The notes: generated by a model from the sequence alone, not told the origin. Counted from the first letter of the stretch, positions 7,756 to 14,418 are shown. The stretch is 14,418 nucleotides of DNA from Mageeibacillus sp. UBA1255 (GCA_002308795.1 DBVV01000110.1:1-14418); one strand, 5' to 3'. Made by a program: numbers and translations.

Positions 7756-9516
7756 TCAGTCTACTACGAATATGTACGAATATACGTCCTGGCCGCCTGC
7801 CGCGAAGAACACTTCTGTGTCAGGATATTTTTCAGATATAATTTTCTCCAAAGATGCATTGTCGGCTGGATCGGAATCACGGCCGCAGAAGCAAGTTAGA
7901 ACGCTGCTAGTCCCGGATGATCCGAGAAGATGATCTGAAAGAAGCATTGCAGCATCGATAACGTCGCGCCTTGATGAGATGATCTTCTTCCCCACGAATC
8001 CGATGTAGTCACCTTCTGTTACTTCTATACCGTCGAAACTGCCGCTCTTTACCGCGGTGGAAACAGCTCCCGAGCAAGACAACGAAACAGCCTCGTTTAT
8101 CGCTGAAATTATGACGTCAATATCTGTCTCGTCAGGATATACGGCAGAAAGACCGACGTAACCAAGTCCCGGATCAGACGTTTCGATAACATGTACCACG
8201 GCATTGGTGTAAAGTTCTGCTGCTTGACGGGCAGCCATGATTATATTTTTATTATTCGGGAAAACAATTATGTGATTTGCATTTACGGTTTTGAATGAAT
8301 CGATAAAATCCTGCGCAGAAGGATTGAGAGATTGACCTCCTGCGACGAGAGCATCGCAGCCCATCGTCTTGAAGATCTCGCTGAACCCTTCTCCGGTACA
8401 AACTGCAACGATACCAAAATATTTTCGTTCGGTATTTGAATTTGACGCCGAACTAAAATCTGCTTCAGGCGCGGAGTTCTGGTTAACGGAAGCGAGCTCG
8501 ATCAGCTCCTCGGATGAATTCTTATCGGTATGCTCAAGTGTCATATTTTCGATCTTTACCTTCAGAAATTCACCAAAGGAATGCATATAATCGAGAATTT
8601 TTTCGGGATGGAAAGTGTGAACGTGAAGTTTCACAAGCGAATCAGAGCGGAAATATACGATGGAATCGCCTTCGCCTGACAGATATTTTTTAATCGCCTC
8701 ATCGTCAAATGATGCAACGTCTGTTTTGCTGTTCTGCAGGCGGATGAGGAGTTCGGTGCAGTAGCCGTAATCCATCACGTCATCTGCTGTAAAGAGGTCA
8801 ATATTAACACTGTCGGAATGAATATTATGATCATCCGGGCTGTCAACTGTTTTTGCTTGAGTGCCATATACTTCGTTAGTACGCTCAACTTCATCATTTA
8901 GTGCTCTGGCAAATCCGGCGGCAATATAATAAAGCCCCGCTCCGCCGCTGTCGATGACTCCTGCCTGCTTGAGGACAGGAAGAAGTTCAGGCGTACGCTT
9001 TAGCGAGTTTTTCATACCGATCATCAACTGAGTAAACAGTTCGGACAACGTCGCGTCTTTTTTTACGTTTTTTTCTGCGTGTTCAGCTGATTCTCTCGCA
9101 ACGGTCAGGATCGTTCCTTCGGTTGGATTAAGGACAGATGCGTAAGAGTGACGCACGCCGTTTTTGATCGCTTCGATAAGCTGCTCTGCCCCGGCAGTGT
9201 CATATCCCGAAAGAACGTCAGTTATTCCTTTAAAAAATTGAGAAAGGATGACGCCGGAATTACCCCTCGCCTCCATAAGCATACCCTTGCTTGAAGTCAC
9301 GACCGCATCTGGAAGACCTTCGGTCTTGCATGTCTGAAGCGCTCTTACACCGCCGTTGATCGTTTTCCACATATTGTCGCCTGTGTCACCGTCCGGCACA
9401 GGAAAAACGTTCAGGTCATTGACGTCCTTAATATGGATCTTTAGCTCAAGTTCTGCACATCTCAGCATCCATCCGTAAATTTCGCCGTTTAGCCGTGTTT
9501 CGTTTTTATAATTCAT
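7756..9516 (-). CDS. fakA: FakA-like fatty acid kinase / DAK2 domain protein (YloV family)
   Basis: This cytoplasmic ATP-dependent kinase of 586 residues phosphorylates fatty acids held by a FakB/DegV protein, giving acyl-phosphate for phospholipid synthesis. The N-terminal DhaL/DAK2 domain (about 1-210) shows NDLNVFPVPDGDTGDNM (33-49), whose Asp residues bind Mg-ATP. It also has GNSGVILSQFFKG (85-97), PTEGTILTVARE (131-142) and a GVIDSGGAGLYY segment near 190-200. The middle and C-terminal regions follow the YloV/FakA layout, including a segment close to the C-terminus that reads VEVTEGDYIGFVGKKIISS-like. The length is slightly above the usual ~550. Start ATG at 9516 is preceded by GCGGAGG with 9-base spacing. 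It lies 33 bases downstream of the DegV gene on the same strand, the expected FakB-FakA pairing. Kinase activity itself is inferred from family and context. Confidence 0.88.
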   Translation of the reverse strand: MNYKNETRLNGEIYGWMLRCAELELKIHIKDVNDLNVFPVPDGDTGDNMWKTINGGVRALQTCKTEGLPDAVVTSSKGMLMEARGNSGVILSQFFKGITDVLSGYDTAGAEQLIEAIKNGVRHSYASVLNPTEGTILTVARESAEHAEKNVKKDATLSELFTQLMIGMKNSLKRTPELLPVLKQAGVIDSGGAGLYYIAAGFARALNDEVERTNEVYGTQAKTVDSPDDHNIHSDSVNIDLFTADDVMDYGYCTELLIRLQNSKTDVASFDDEAIKKYLSGEGDSIVYFRSDSLVKLHVHTFHPEKILDYMHSFGEFLKVKIENMTLEHTDKNSSEELIELASVNQNSAPEADFSSASNSNTERKYFGIVAVCTGEGFSEIFKTMGCDALVAGGQSLNPSAQDFIDSFKTVNANHIIVFPNNKNIIMAARQAAELYTNAVVHVIETSDPGLGYVGLSAVYPDETDIDVIISAINEAVSLSCSGAVSTAVKSGSFDGIEVTEGDYIGFVGKKIISSRRDVIDAAMLLSDHLLGSSGTSSVLTCFCGRDSDPADNASLEKIISEKYPDTEVFFAAGGQDVYSYIFVVD

Positions 9517-9549
9517 ATATCAAAGCCTCCGCCTTTGAATTATACAATT

Positions 9550-10419
9550 TTATCTTTCTTTACCAAGGAAGAAGAGTGCAAGCGTTCCGGGGCCGGAATG
9601 AGCACCTATAACCAGTCCCACGTATGAGATCAGAGCGACCTTAACGCCGTAGCGCTCCTGAAGGATATCAGCGAGAGCATTAGCATCGTCGATGCAGTCG
9701 CCGTGAGAGATAAAAACCGTACCGCCTTTTGGATCGATACTGAGTTCTCCGTATTTATCGGCAAGTTTTTCGATCGAAGCCTTGCGGCCTTTTACTTTAA
9801 GCATCGGAATAAGATGTCCCGGATCATCCATATGCATTACAGGCTTAATACCGAGAACACCGCCGAAAAACGCAGCCGCTGCACTGACTCTACCCCCGCG
9901 CTTTAAATATACGAGGTCACTTACAGTGAACCAGTGGCAGAGATGTGGTTTCAATTCTTCCGCATAAGCATACGCTTCTTCAATAGAGGCGCCGCCGCGT
10001 TTTTTCATAGCGGTCAAATAAACTATCAGCCCCATACCGGAAGATGCGGAGCGTGTATCAGAGATCAGGATCTTTCTGTCGGGATATAAAGCACGGACTT
10101 TTTCGGCGGCAATAACAGAGTTCGCGTACGTGCTGCTGAGTCCGGATGAAAAAGCAAGATAGAGAACGTCTTTTCCGGTCTTTACCATTCTGGTAAAATC
10201 AGTAACAAAAGATTCGATATCGACCGCTGACGTCTTTGCGACCCTGCCGTTCCTTACTTCATCGTAAAACTGCTTAACAGGGTACGAAAGGTTATCATGT
10301 TCATTTTCAGGGTCATCGGTAAAATGATGTTTAAGCGAACAATACTGAACGTCCCATTCGTTAAGAAGGCTGGCGTCAATATCACATGAAAGATCAGTAA
10401 AAAGAATATAAGAATCCAT
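9550..10419 (-). CDS. DegV family fatty-acid-binding protein (FakB-like)
   Basis: This cytoplasmic fatty-acid carrier of 289 residues presents its bound acyl chain to the FakA kinase. Family motifs present are AKTSAVDIESF (61-71, the T-S loop), LAFSSGLSSTYANS (88-101), SDTRSASSGMGLIV (120-133), YLKRGGRVSAAAAFFGGVLGIKPV (171-194) and the C-terminal GAHSGPGTLALFFLG (272-286). In FakB proteins these Ser, Arg and His positions line the carboxylate end of the pocket. The T-S loop reads TSAVD rather than the usual TSQPS, and the His motif reads GAHSGPG rather than GTHTGPG. These are mild changes that may alter lipid preference. The ATG at 10419 is preferred over a TTG at 10431 because GGAGG lies 5 bases before it. 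It is the first gene of a two-gene minus-strand unit with fakA. Confidence 0.9.
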   Translation of the reverse strand: MDSYILFTDLSCDIDASLLNEWDVQYCSLKHHFTDDPENEHDNLSYPVKQFYDEVRNGRVAKTSAVDIESFVTDFTRMVKTGKDVLYLAFSSGLSSTYANSVIAAEKVRALYPDRKILISDTRSASSGMGLIVYLTAMKKRGGASIEEAYAYAEELKPHLCHWFTVSDLVYLKRGGRVSAAAAFFGGVLGIKPVMHMDDPGHLIPMLKVKGRKASIEKLADKYGELSIDPKGGTVFISHGDCIDDANALADILQERYGVKVALISYVGLVIGAHSGPGTLALFFLGKER

Positions 10420-10493
10420 AAAAACCTCCAAAAAGAAAATTCACCGATCCGGTATGACACGTAAAAACCGGCGAACTGTCTTTTATGTATTTT

Positions 10494-10522
10494 ATTATAG
10501 TATGTTGACCTGTACAGGGCAA
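10494..10522 (-). promoter_or_regulatory. Promoter of the degV-fakA operon
   Basis: Read on the minus strand, TTGCCC (10522-10517) is followed after exactly 17 bases by a perfect TATAAT (10499-10494). Start of transcription should be near 10487, leaving a leader of about 70 bases before the DegV ATG. The spacer holds a perfect 10-base palindrome CCTGTACAGG (10509-10518) that just overlaps the -35 box and could be a repressor site. Confidence 0.7.
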
Positions 10523-10542
10523 TAAACTGTTGGAAACTCTGT

Positions 10543-10601
10543 TTCTACAAATAAAGCTGCCTGTAGAGAACGATTCTACCGTATGTAAACCGGCGGTAGA
10601 A
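10543..10601. promoter_or_regulatory. Four alternating TTCTAC/GTAGAA half-sites in the divergent regulatory region
   Basis: The 325 bases from 10420 to 10744 hold no gene. In the middle lie four copies of one hexamer in alternating orientation: TTCTAC at 10543, GTAGAG at 10563 (one mismatch), TTCTAC at 10574 and GTAGAA at 10596. Centre spacings are 20, 11 and 22 bases, close to 2, 1 and 2 helical turns, so all four would face one side of the DNA. The last pair belongs to a longer 9-base inverted repeat, ATTCTACCG (10573-10581) and CGGTAGAAT (10594-10602). The cluster is 20 bases upstream of the degV -35 box and 36 bases upstream of the XRE -35 box, a place suited to a shared activator or repressor. 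The protein that binds is unknown. Confidence 0.6.
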
Positions 10602-10637
10602 TAATTAAATTTCGAATATATAACACGCAAAAACCAC

Positions 10638-10666
10638 TTGAAACCGATACTTTTTAATGATATACT
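10638..10666 (+). promoter_or_regulatory. Promoter of the membrane-linked XRE regulator gene
   Basis: TTGAAA (10638-10643) is followed after 17 bases by TATACT (10661-10666), each a 5/6 match to consensus. Transcription should start near 10673, giving a leader of about 70 bases. That leader contains a 6-base inverted repeat, CATCAG (10675-10680) and CTGATG (10699-10704), and inside its right arm the nested TCAGG-CGT-CCTGA (10690-10702). These may form a hairpin or be an operator. Confidence 0.7.
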
Positions 10667-10744
10667 TGAAACAGCATCAGAAATGCATTTCAGGCGTCCT
10701 GATGGATTCGAATAACTAAGGGCAGATCGGGGAATATTAATCCT

Positions 10745-11488
10745 ATGGAAGATTATAAGCAAATAATTGCTAATAATATATCTCAATTGAGGCGTTCTAA
10801 GGGAATGACTCAGGCTGAGCTTGCCGAAAAATTAAATTATACCGATAAAGCCGTATCTAAATGGGAACGAGCCGAATCGATACCGGATGCTCTTGTACTG
10901 AAGAAAATTGCCGATTTGTACGGCGTATCCGTCGATTACCTGTTTACTAAAGAACATATCAGTCTGTTTTCAAAAACCGACGGTGGTATAAGCCGTTTAA
11001 GAAGACGCATATCAAACAGGAAATTCTTGCTGGCGATATTCATCGTACTGATCTGGCTTATCGCCACGCTTGTATTTGTGATCCTTCACGCGGCAGTTCC
11101 TTCGGTTAAAAACCTGTTATGCTTTGTATTCGCACTCCCTGCTACGTTCGTATTATGGCTCGTTCTTAATACTATATGGTTCAAGCGGAAAAAGAATTTT
11201 CTTATCAGTTCTTTGCTGATGTGGTCTTTATTACTTTCAATCTGCGTTCTTTTCCAGATGTTTTCTATATCGATCTGGTACATACTGATCCTTGGAATAC
11301 CCGGCCAGGCTATTATTCTTTTATGGTCGCACATCCATCTCCCCGGGCGTCATAAAAAGAAAAATAACGAGCTTTCCGAGGAAAACGTCGACGGATCCGG
11401 CAGTAATTTAAATCCTGCCGGAAACTCCGCAGATGACGACAGCTTCAATTATTCTGATTATCAGAGCGAAAAATCAACAGATTTTTAA
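10745..11488 (+). CDS. XRE-family regulator with four-helix membrane domain
   Basis: The product has 247 residues. The N-terminal XRE helix-turn-helix spans about 6-62 (ISQLRRSKGMTQAELAEKLNYTDKAVSKWERAESIPD), a close match to the common Firmicute type that ends in YGVSVDYLF. After a basic linker (RLRRRISNRK), four hydrophobic segments lie at about 94-114, 123-145, 152-172 and 175-195, followed by a basic patch and an acidic, Ser/Asn-rich cytoplasmic tail (about 206-247). This predicts a DNA-binding domain tethered to the membrane, which could read membrane or lipid state. The ribosome binding site is poor (GGGGA around 10729-10733). It is divergent from the degV-fakA unit and shares its regulatory region, so it may control fatty-acid use; that is inference. 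Its 3' end overlaps the opposite-strand gene by 15 bases. Confidence 0.85.
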   Translation: MEDYKQIIANNISQLRRSKGMTQAELAEKLNYTDKAVSKWERAESIPDALVLKKIADLYGVSVDYLFTKEHISLFSKTDGGISRLRRRISNRKFLLAIFIVLIWLIATLVFVILHAAVPSVKNLLCFVFALPATFVLWLVLNTIWFKRKKNFLISSLLMWSLLLSICVLFQMFSISIWYILILGIPGQAIILLWSHIHLPGRHKKKNNELSEENVDGSGSNLNPAGNSADDDSFNYSDYQSEKSTDF

Positions 11489-13051
11489 CTTGATATACTT
11501 ATCATTATCCATGCCCCTGTCTTCTTCACCGTCACCGATATCATCACGAGAAGAACTGATAACGTAATTCTCTGCGTCACTGCAAACGACCGCATTACAA
11601 AACTCAAATGAATATCTGAATCCGAAATGACTTAGTTCAAACCTTCCGTCACGCTTATATTCGATCGTCTGCCCTTCTTCCGGGACTCCCTTTAGGTATT
11701 TGATCTCACGTATACCCTTGAATAATATTCCGTCAGGACCGATCTCAACACAGTATCTTTCAAGCTTTCCCGAAGCATCAGAATCAAATTCCAGAACGAG
11801 GGTGTAAAGTCCGCGTTCGATAACTGTAAAGCTTTCAGGATTTACACCATTTGCCACTTCGATCGACGATTCATTGTCACCGGAAGACCATAATCTGTTG
11901 TCAACGACAGGCAGGTTATCGTATCTGGCGTCCCACGAAAGGCACGGCTCTTCGAGATATCGCTCTTTGTAATTCTCATCAAAAATGTTAAGATCTCTGA
12001 AGTAAAGCCTGCCACCGGGTTCAAGCACTAAACCGGCCCTGTAACGAGGCGAATTATACCAGATCGCTTTTAAACCGTTGTCCGTACGGTCAGAAAGAGC
12101 ACAGAGCGCAGCACAAGGAGTTTTGGAATAAGACCGTTTAAATTCTCGGCCTGCTTCACCGAGCGTTACTACTCTTAATTCGCCCCTCGAAGACATTTCG
12201 GCTATGATCTCAGCCTGGAGCTCATAACCCGCTTTTATCGAAGGCCAGCCGAAACTGTTTTCCTGCCCGGTAGTCGCATAAGAATAAGAAAGACAAGGAG
12301 ATCTGAAGTAAGAATCCATATACCATTCCATTATCCGCCTGTCAGAGCCGGAAGTCCAGACAGGTTCCATGGTATTACATCCCCATACGCCCGTCGGATA
12401 TTTTGCCTCGTCATATCCATATATTGGATCAATACCCAGCATCCTGAAAACAGGAGTATTTATCTGAAGTTCGTCGCTATAAGCCGGGCAAAGAGCATTG
12501 TTCTTCGACGGATAATATCCGCCGTTATAATACCCGCCCCACAGCGTATAGGCATCCACGGCATATTGCTCCCTGCATATGCACATGGCGTCAAGTTTAT
12601 ATTTCCTGCTCATATATTCCATCGAATAGCTGTCCAGCAGCCAAGACCCGGCAACTTTAGGCATAAATCCGAATATTTCTCTAAACTTTTCAAAAGCACG
12701 ATCGATCAATTTTTCGCGCTCCATGCAAGTGTAAGCAGGTAAAAAGCCCGGATTCACGTACCAGTCCCAGTCATATCCCGGTCTGCCACGCCATTCTATC
12801 CCTACCGCCTCAGTCAGCTGTCTGTTCATCTCAAACCACAGCCCGAGTTCGACGTCTTCAGGCAGATCGCGGAAAAAACTGATCATGTCATCACGCAATA
12901 GGGCGTCATATTGAAGCAAAACAGTGCTTTTAAGACCGAAACGCCTGTTAACTTTAAGTTCTTCCAAAATCGGCAGAACAAGGTCTTTTTCGGGTTCCCT
13001 GGGCTCCACGCCGCGTACAAAATTTACGATGCTGATCTGATTCTTTTCCAT
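11474..13051 (-). CDS. Protein of unknown function, possible carbohydrate-active enzyme
   Basis: The product has 525 residues with no signal peptide or membrane helix, so it is predicted to be cytoplasmic. The first ~300 residues read like an alternating beta/alpha barrel of the glycoside hydrolase or polysaccharide deacetylase type. They carry acidic and aromatic clusters: LGLWFEMNRQL (69-79), WRGRPGYDWDWYVNPGF (87-103), AGSWLLDSYSMEYM (134-147), LWGGYYNGGYYPSKN (170-184) and GYDEAKYPTGVWGCNTMEPVW (212-232). Residues from about 320 to the end look like beta-strands of a sandwich domain (LVLEPGGRLYFRD, FELSHFGFRYSFEF). I recognise no named family with confidence; a DUF3863-type protein is one possibility. 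The catalytic residues cannot be assigned, though Glu74, Asp95/Asp97 and Asp140 are candidates. The ATG at 13051 has GGAGG six bases upstream, and the in-frame GTG at 13063 has no such site. It stands alone on this strand. Confidence 0.75.
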   Translation of the reverse strand: MEKNQISIVNFVRGVEPREPEKDLVLPILEELKVNRRFGLKSTVLLQYDALLRDDMISFFRDLPEDVELGLWFEMNRQLTEAVGIEWRGRPGYDWDWYVNPGFLPAYTCMEREKLIDRAFEKFREIFGFMPKVAGSWLLDSYSMEYMSRKYKLDAMCICREQYAVDAYTLWGGYYNGGYYPSKNNALCPAYSDELQINTPVFRMLGIDPIYGYDEAKYPTGVWGCNTMEPVWTSGSDRRIMEWYMDSYFRSPCLSYSYATTGQENSFGWPSIKAGYELQAEIIAEMSSRGELRVVTLGEAGREFKRSYSKTPCAALCALSDRTDNGLKAIWYNSPRYRAGLVLEPGGRLYFRDLNIFDENYKERYLEEPCLSWDARYDNLPVVDNRLWSSGDNESSIEVANGVNPESFTVIERGLYTLVLEFDSDASGKLERYCVEIGPDGILFKGIREIKYLKGVPEEGQTIEYKRDGRFELSHFGFRYSFEFCNAVVCSDAENYVISSSRDDIGDGEEDRGMDNDKYIKLKIC

Positions 13052-13072
13052 ATGATCCTCCACGTAACCGGC

Positions 13073-13087
13073 ATTGACGCCGTCAAT
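13073..13087. promoter_or_regulatory. Perfect 15-base palindrome in the leader of the minus-strand gene
   Basis: ATTGACG-C-CGTCAAT is an exact inverted repeat with 7-base arms around one central base, 21 bases before the ATG at 13051 and just ahead of its GGAGG. CCGG occurs on each side of it (13069-13072, and again near 13095). It could be an operator of a dimeric repressor or an mRNA hairpin close to the ribosome binding site. The regulator is unknown. Confidence 0.5.
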
Positions 13088-13113
13088 ATCTTTACCGGTA
13101 TTTATATATTGAT

Positions 13114-13143
13114 TTTATCACATATACGAAACTTGCGCCACAA
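13114..13143 (-). promoter_or_regulatory. Weak candidate promoter for the minus-strand unknown gene
   Basis: Read on the minus strand, TTGTGG (13143-13138) and GATAAA (13119-13114) are separated by 18 bases in an AT-rich stretch. Each box matches consensus at only four positions. If used, transcription would start near 13107, and the 13073-13087 palindrome would lie in the leader, which favours an operator or hairpin role for it. Confidence 0.3.
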
Positions 13144-13154
13144 CTAAAATCGGA

Positions 13155-13183
13155 GTGACAAAAACGATACGATGTGGTAAAAT
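13155..13183 (+). promoter_or_regulatory. Promoter of the lrp-aminotransferase operon
   Basis: GTGACA (13155-13160) is followed after 17 bases by TAAAAT (13178-13183), each a 5/6 match. A TGG directly ahead of the -10 box adds an extended -10 element. Start of transcription is expected near 13190, leaving a leader of about 65 bases before the ATG at 13254. A TTGACA at 13189-13194 lacks a suitable -10 box and is not favoured. Confidence 0.65.
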
Positions 13184-13253
13184 TTAAATTGACAGCCGGA
13201 GCGAAATAAAACCGGACCGGGTCAAGATTTTAAAAATGAACGGGGTTTTTGCT

Positions 13254-13736
13254 ATGGACAATGAAATTCTCGAACTTCTTGATAAAGACAGCGAACTCAC
13301 TGCGGCGGATATTGCCGTCATGCTCGGCAAGACTGAAGATGAGGTGAGAGCCAGCATCGAACGCTTCAAGGCCGAAGGAATTATCGTGGGTAAAAAAGTG
13401 ATGATCAACTGGCGCAAGACCTCGAAAGAACTTGTCACAGCCCTTATTGAACTAAAAGTCACCCCGCAGTTCGGCAGAGGTTTCGACCAGATCGCGGAAA
13501 GATTCTATCAGTACGACCAGGTAAAAAGCGTATATCTTATGTCCGGAACGTACGACCTCGCGCTCCAGATAGAAGGTAAAAACCTCAACGAAGTCGCTCT
13601 TTTCGTAGCGGAAAAGCTTGCACCGATGGAAGCAGTCGTAAGCACGGCCACCCACTTTGTGCTGAAAAAATACAAAGAAGACGGAATAATGTTTGAAAAT
13701 AAACAGACAGATGACAGACAGGTGATGCTGTTTTGA
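13254..13736 (+). CDS. Lrp/AsnC family transcriptional regulator (YugG-like)
   Basis: The product has 160 residues, the normal Lrp length. The N-terminal winged helix-turn-helix is at about 1-52 (MDNEILELLDKDSELTAADIAVMLGKTEDEVRASIERFKAEGIIVG). The C-terminal ligand-binding RAM domain is at about 60-137 (TALIELKVTP, then VKSVYLMSGTYDLALQIEG and VVSTATHFVLKKY). Such proteins form dimers and higher oligomers and respond to amino acids. The ATG at 13254 is preferred over the ATG at 13236: it gives the standard Lrp N-terminus, and the only purine-rich site (GGGG, 13241-13244) precedes it, whereas nothing precedes the upstream ATG. The stop overlaps the aminotransferase start by 4 bases (TTGA), as in the lrp-aminotransferase pairs common in Clostridia and Bacilli. 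Regulation of that neighbour is likely; the effector is unknown. Confidence 0.9.
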   Translation: MDNEILELLDKDSELTAADIAVMLGKTEDEVRASIERFKAEGIIVGKKVMINWRKTSKELVTALIELKVTPQFGRGFDQIAERFYQYDQVKSVYLMSGTYDLALQIEGKNLNEVALFVAEKLAPMEAVVSTATHFVLKKYKEDGIMFENKQTDDRQVMLF

Positions 13737-14418
13737 AAGAATTCAGACCTGAAGAACAATTAAACGACACGTTGACATCCCTGCCTCCTTCCGGTATCCG
13801 CAGGCTTTTCGACATTGCTTCTAAGATTGAGGGAGTCATATCTCTCGGGATCGGCGAACCTGACTTCATCACGCCGTGGCACATCAGAAACGCAGGTATC
13901 AGATCTCTCGAAAAAGGCCGCACTCAATACACGGCTAACTCCGGGCTTGCAGAATTGCGCTCTGAAGTCGCCGTATATATGAAGCGAAGGTTCGGGCTGG
14001 ATTACACAAAGGAAAACGTACTGATAACCGTCGGCGGTTCCGAGGCGATAGATTTAACGATGCGGGCATTCATAAGACCCGGAGACGAAGTTATTGTCCC
14101 GCAGCCCAGTTTCGTATGCTACGGACCTTTGGCAAAACTATGCGGAGCGGTACCGGTATATATCGAACTGAAAGAAGAAGACGGTTTTAAATTGACCCCG
14201 GAAGCATTGAAAAAAGCGATAACGCCCAGGACTAAACTGCTCGTTCTCCCCTTCCCGAATAACCCCACGGGATCGATCCTGACCGGAAGCGAGCTCGAAC
14301 AGATCGCAAAAATAATCGAAGACACAGGCGTGATCGTTATTTCCGATGAGATCTACGCCGAACTTACGTATACAAAAGACAGACACACTTCCATCGCCGC
14401 GATCCCGGGAATGAAAGA
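13733..14418 (+). CDS. Class I/II PLP-dependent aminotransferase, 3'-truncated (YugH/PatA-like)
   Basis: The frame is open from a TTG at 13733 to the window end (228 residues), without stops. The TTG overlaps the lrp stop as TTGA and has AGGTGAT about 8 bases upstream; there is no ATG near the N-terminus. The product opens LPPSGIRRLFDIASKIEGVISLGIGEPDF, the usual start of aspartate-aminotransferase-like fold I enzymes. Visible motifs are GIGEPDF (39-45), QYTANSGLAELR (65-76), TVGGSEAIDLTMRAF (99-113, which contacts PLP phosphate), PNNPTG (175-180) and SDEIYAEL (204-211, with the Asp that pairs with the PLP ring nitrogen). The PLP-binding Lys (S-x-S-K) must lie beyond 14418. Amino-donor specificity cannot be told; aspartate, alanine or aromatic amino acids are all possible. 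Confidence 0.9.
   Translation, partial: MKEFRPEEQLNDTLTSLPPSGIRRLFDIASKIEGVISLGIGEPDFITPWHIRNAGIRSLEKGRTQYTANSGLAELRSEVAVYMKRRFGLDYTKENVLITVGGSEAIDLTMRAFIRPGDEVIVPQPSFVCYGPLAKLCGAVPVYIELKEEDGFKLTPEALKKAITPRTKLLVLPFPNNPTGSILTGSELEQIAKIIEDTGVIVISDEIYAELTYTKDRHTSIAAIPGMK

Noticed and set aside
10394..10786. 130-residue minus-strand open frame in the divergent regulatory region
   Set aside because: It overlaps both promoters, the half-site array and the starts of two good genes. Its composition is unlike the neighbouring proteins and it has no ribosome binding site at its start.
13189..13194. TTGACA as the -35 box of the lrp gene
   Set aside because: No acceptable -10 box lies 15-19 bases downstream, while GTGACA-17-TAAAAT just upstream is well formed.
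1..14418. Mobile elements, CRISPR arrays, tRNA or rRNA genes
   Set aside because: No transposase or integrase motifs, no regularly spaced direct repeats and no structural RNA signatures were seen when reading both strands.

Overview
The window looks like chromosomal DNA of a low-to-mid GC anaerobic Firmicute, most likely class Clostridia. The evidence is the good AGGAGG-type ribosome binding sites, sigma-A-type promoters, a FakA/DegV fatty-acid kinase pair, a Lrp plus class I aminotransferase pair like B. subtilis yugG-yugH, and a cupin-regulated potABCD operon. No transposase, integrase, phage gene, CRISPR array, tRNA or rRNA was seen. Genus cannot be settled from the sequence alone.

Layout. 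(1) 1-833: 3' part of a glycerophosphodiester phosphodiesterase, cut by the window edge. (2) 871-7713, all on the + strand: a strong promoter with an overlapping palindromic operator, an XRE-cupin regulator, then potA, potB, potC, potD, a TPR protein and a DUF4037 nucleotidyltransferase-like protein. Spacing is tight: potA/potB overlap by 17 bases, potB/potC by 4, potD/TPR by 1 and TPR/DUF4037 by 23. It therefore reads as one polyamine-uptake operon with two extra cytoplasmic proteins at its end. (3) 7756-10419, minus strand: a DegV-type fatty-acid-binding protein followed by its FakA-like kinase, a likely two-gene operon that activates exogenous fatty acids as acyl-phosphates. (4) 10420-10744: a 325-base divergent regulatory region with one good promoter each way and four phased TTCTAC/GTAGAA half-sites between them. 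(5) 10745-11488: an XRE regulator fused to a four-helix membrane domain. (6) 11474-13051, minus strand: a 525-residue cytoplasmic protein of unknown function with a probable carbohydrate-active fold, converging on and overlapping the XRE gene. (7) 13155 to the end: promoter, Lrp/AsnC regulator, and a translationally coupled TTG-start aminotransferase cut by the window edge.

How the genes work together. The cupin regulator probably senses a polyamine or a product derived from one. It likely represses its own promoter through the 907-941 operator, and so controls PotABCD import of spermidine or putrescine. PotA has an unusual C-terminus of four similar ~50-60-residue units, and PotD has both a lipobox and a C-terminal membrane helix. 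The most novel-looking part is the coupling of a TPR protein and a DUF4037 protein to the transporter, which hints at a nucleotidyl-transfer step or regulatory module tied to polyamine uptake. This last point is inference.
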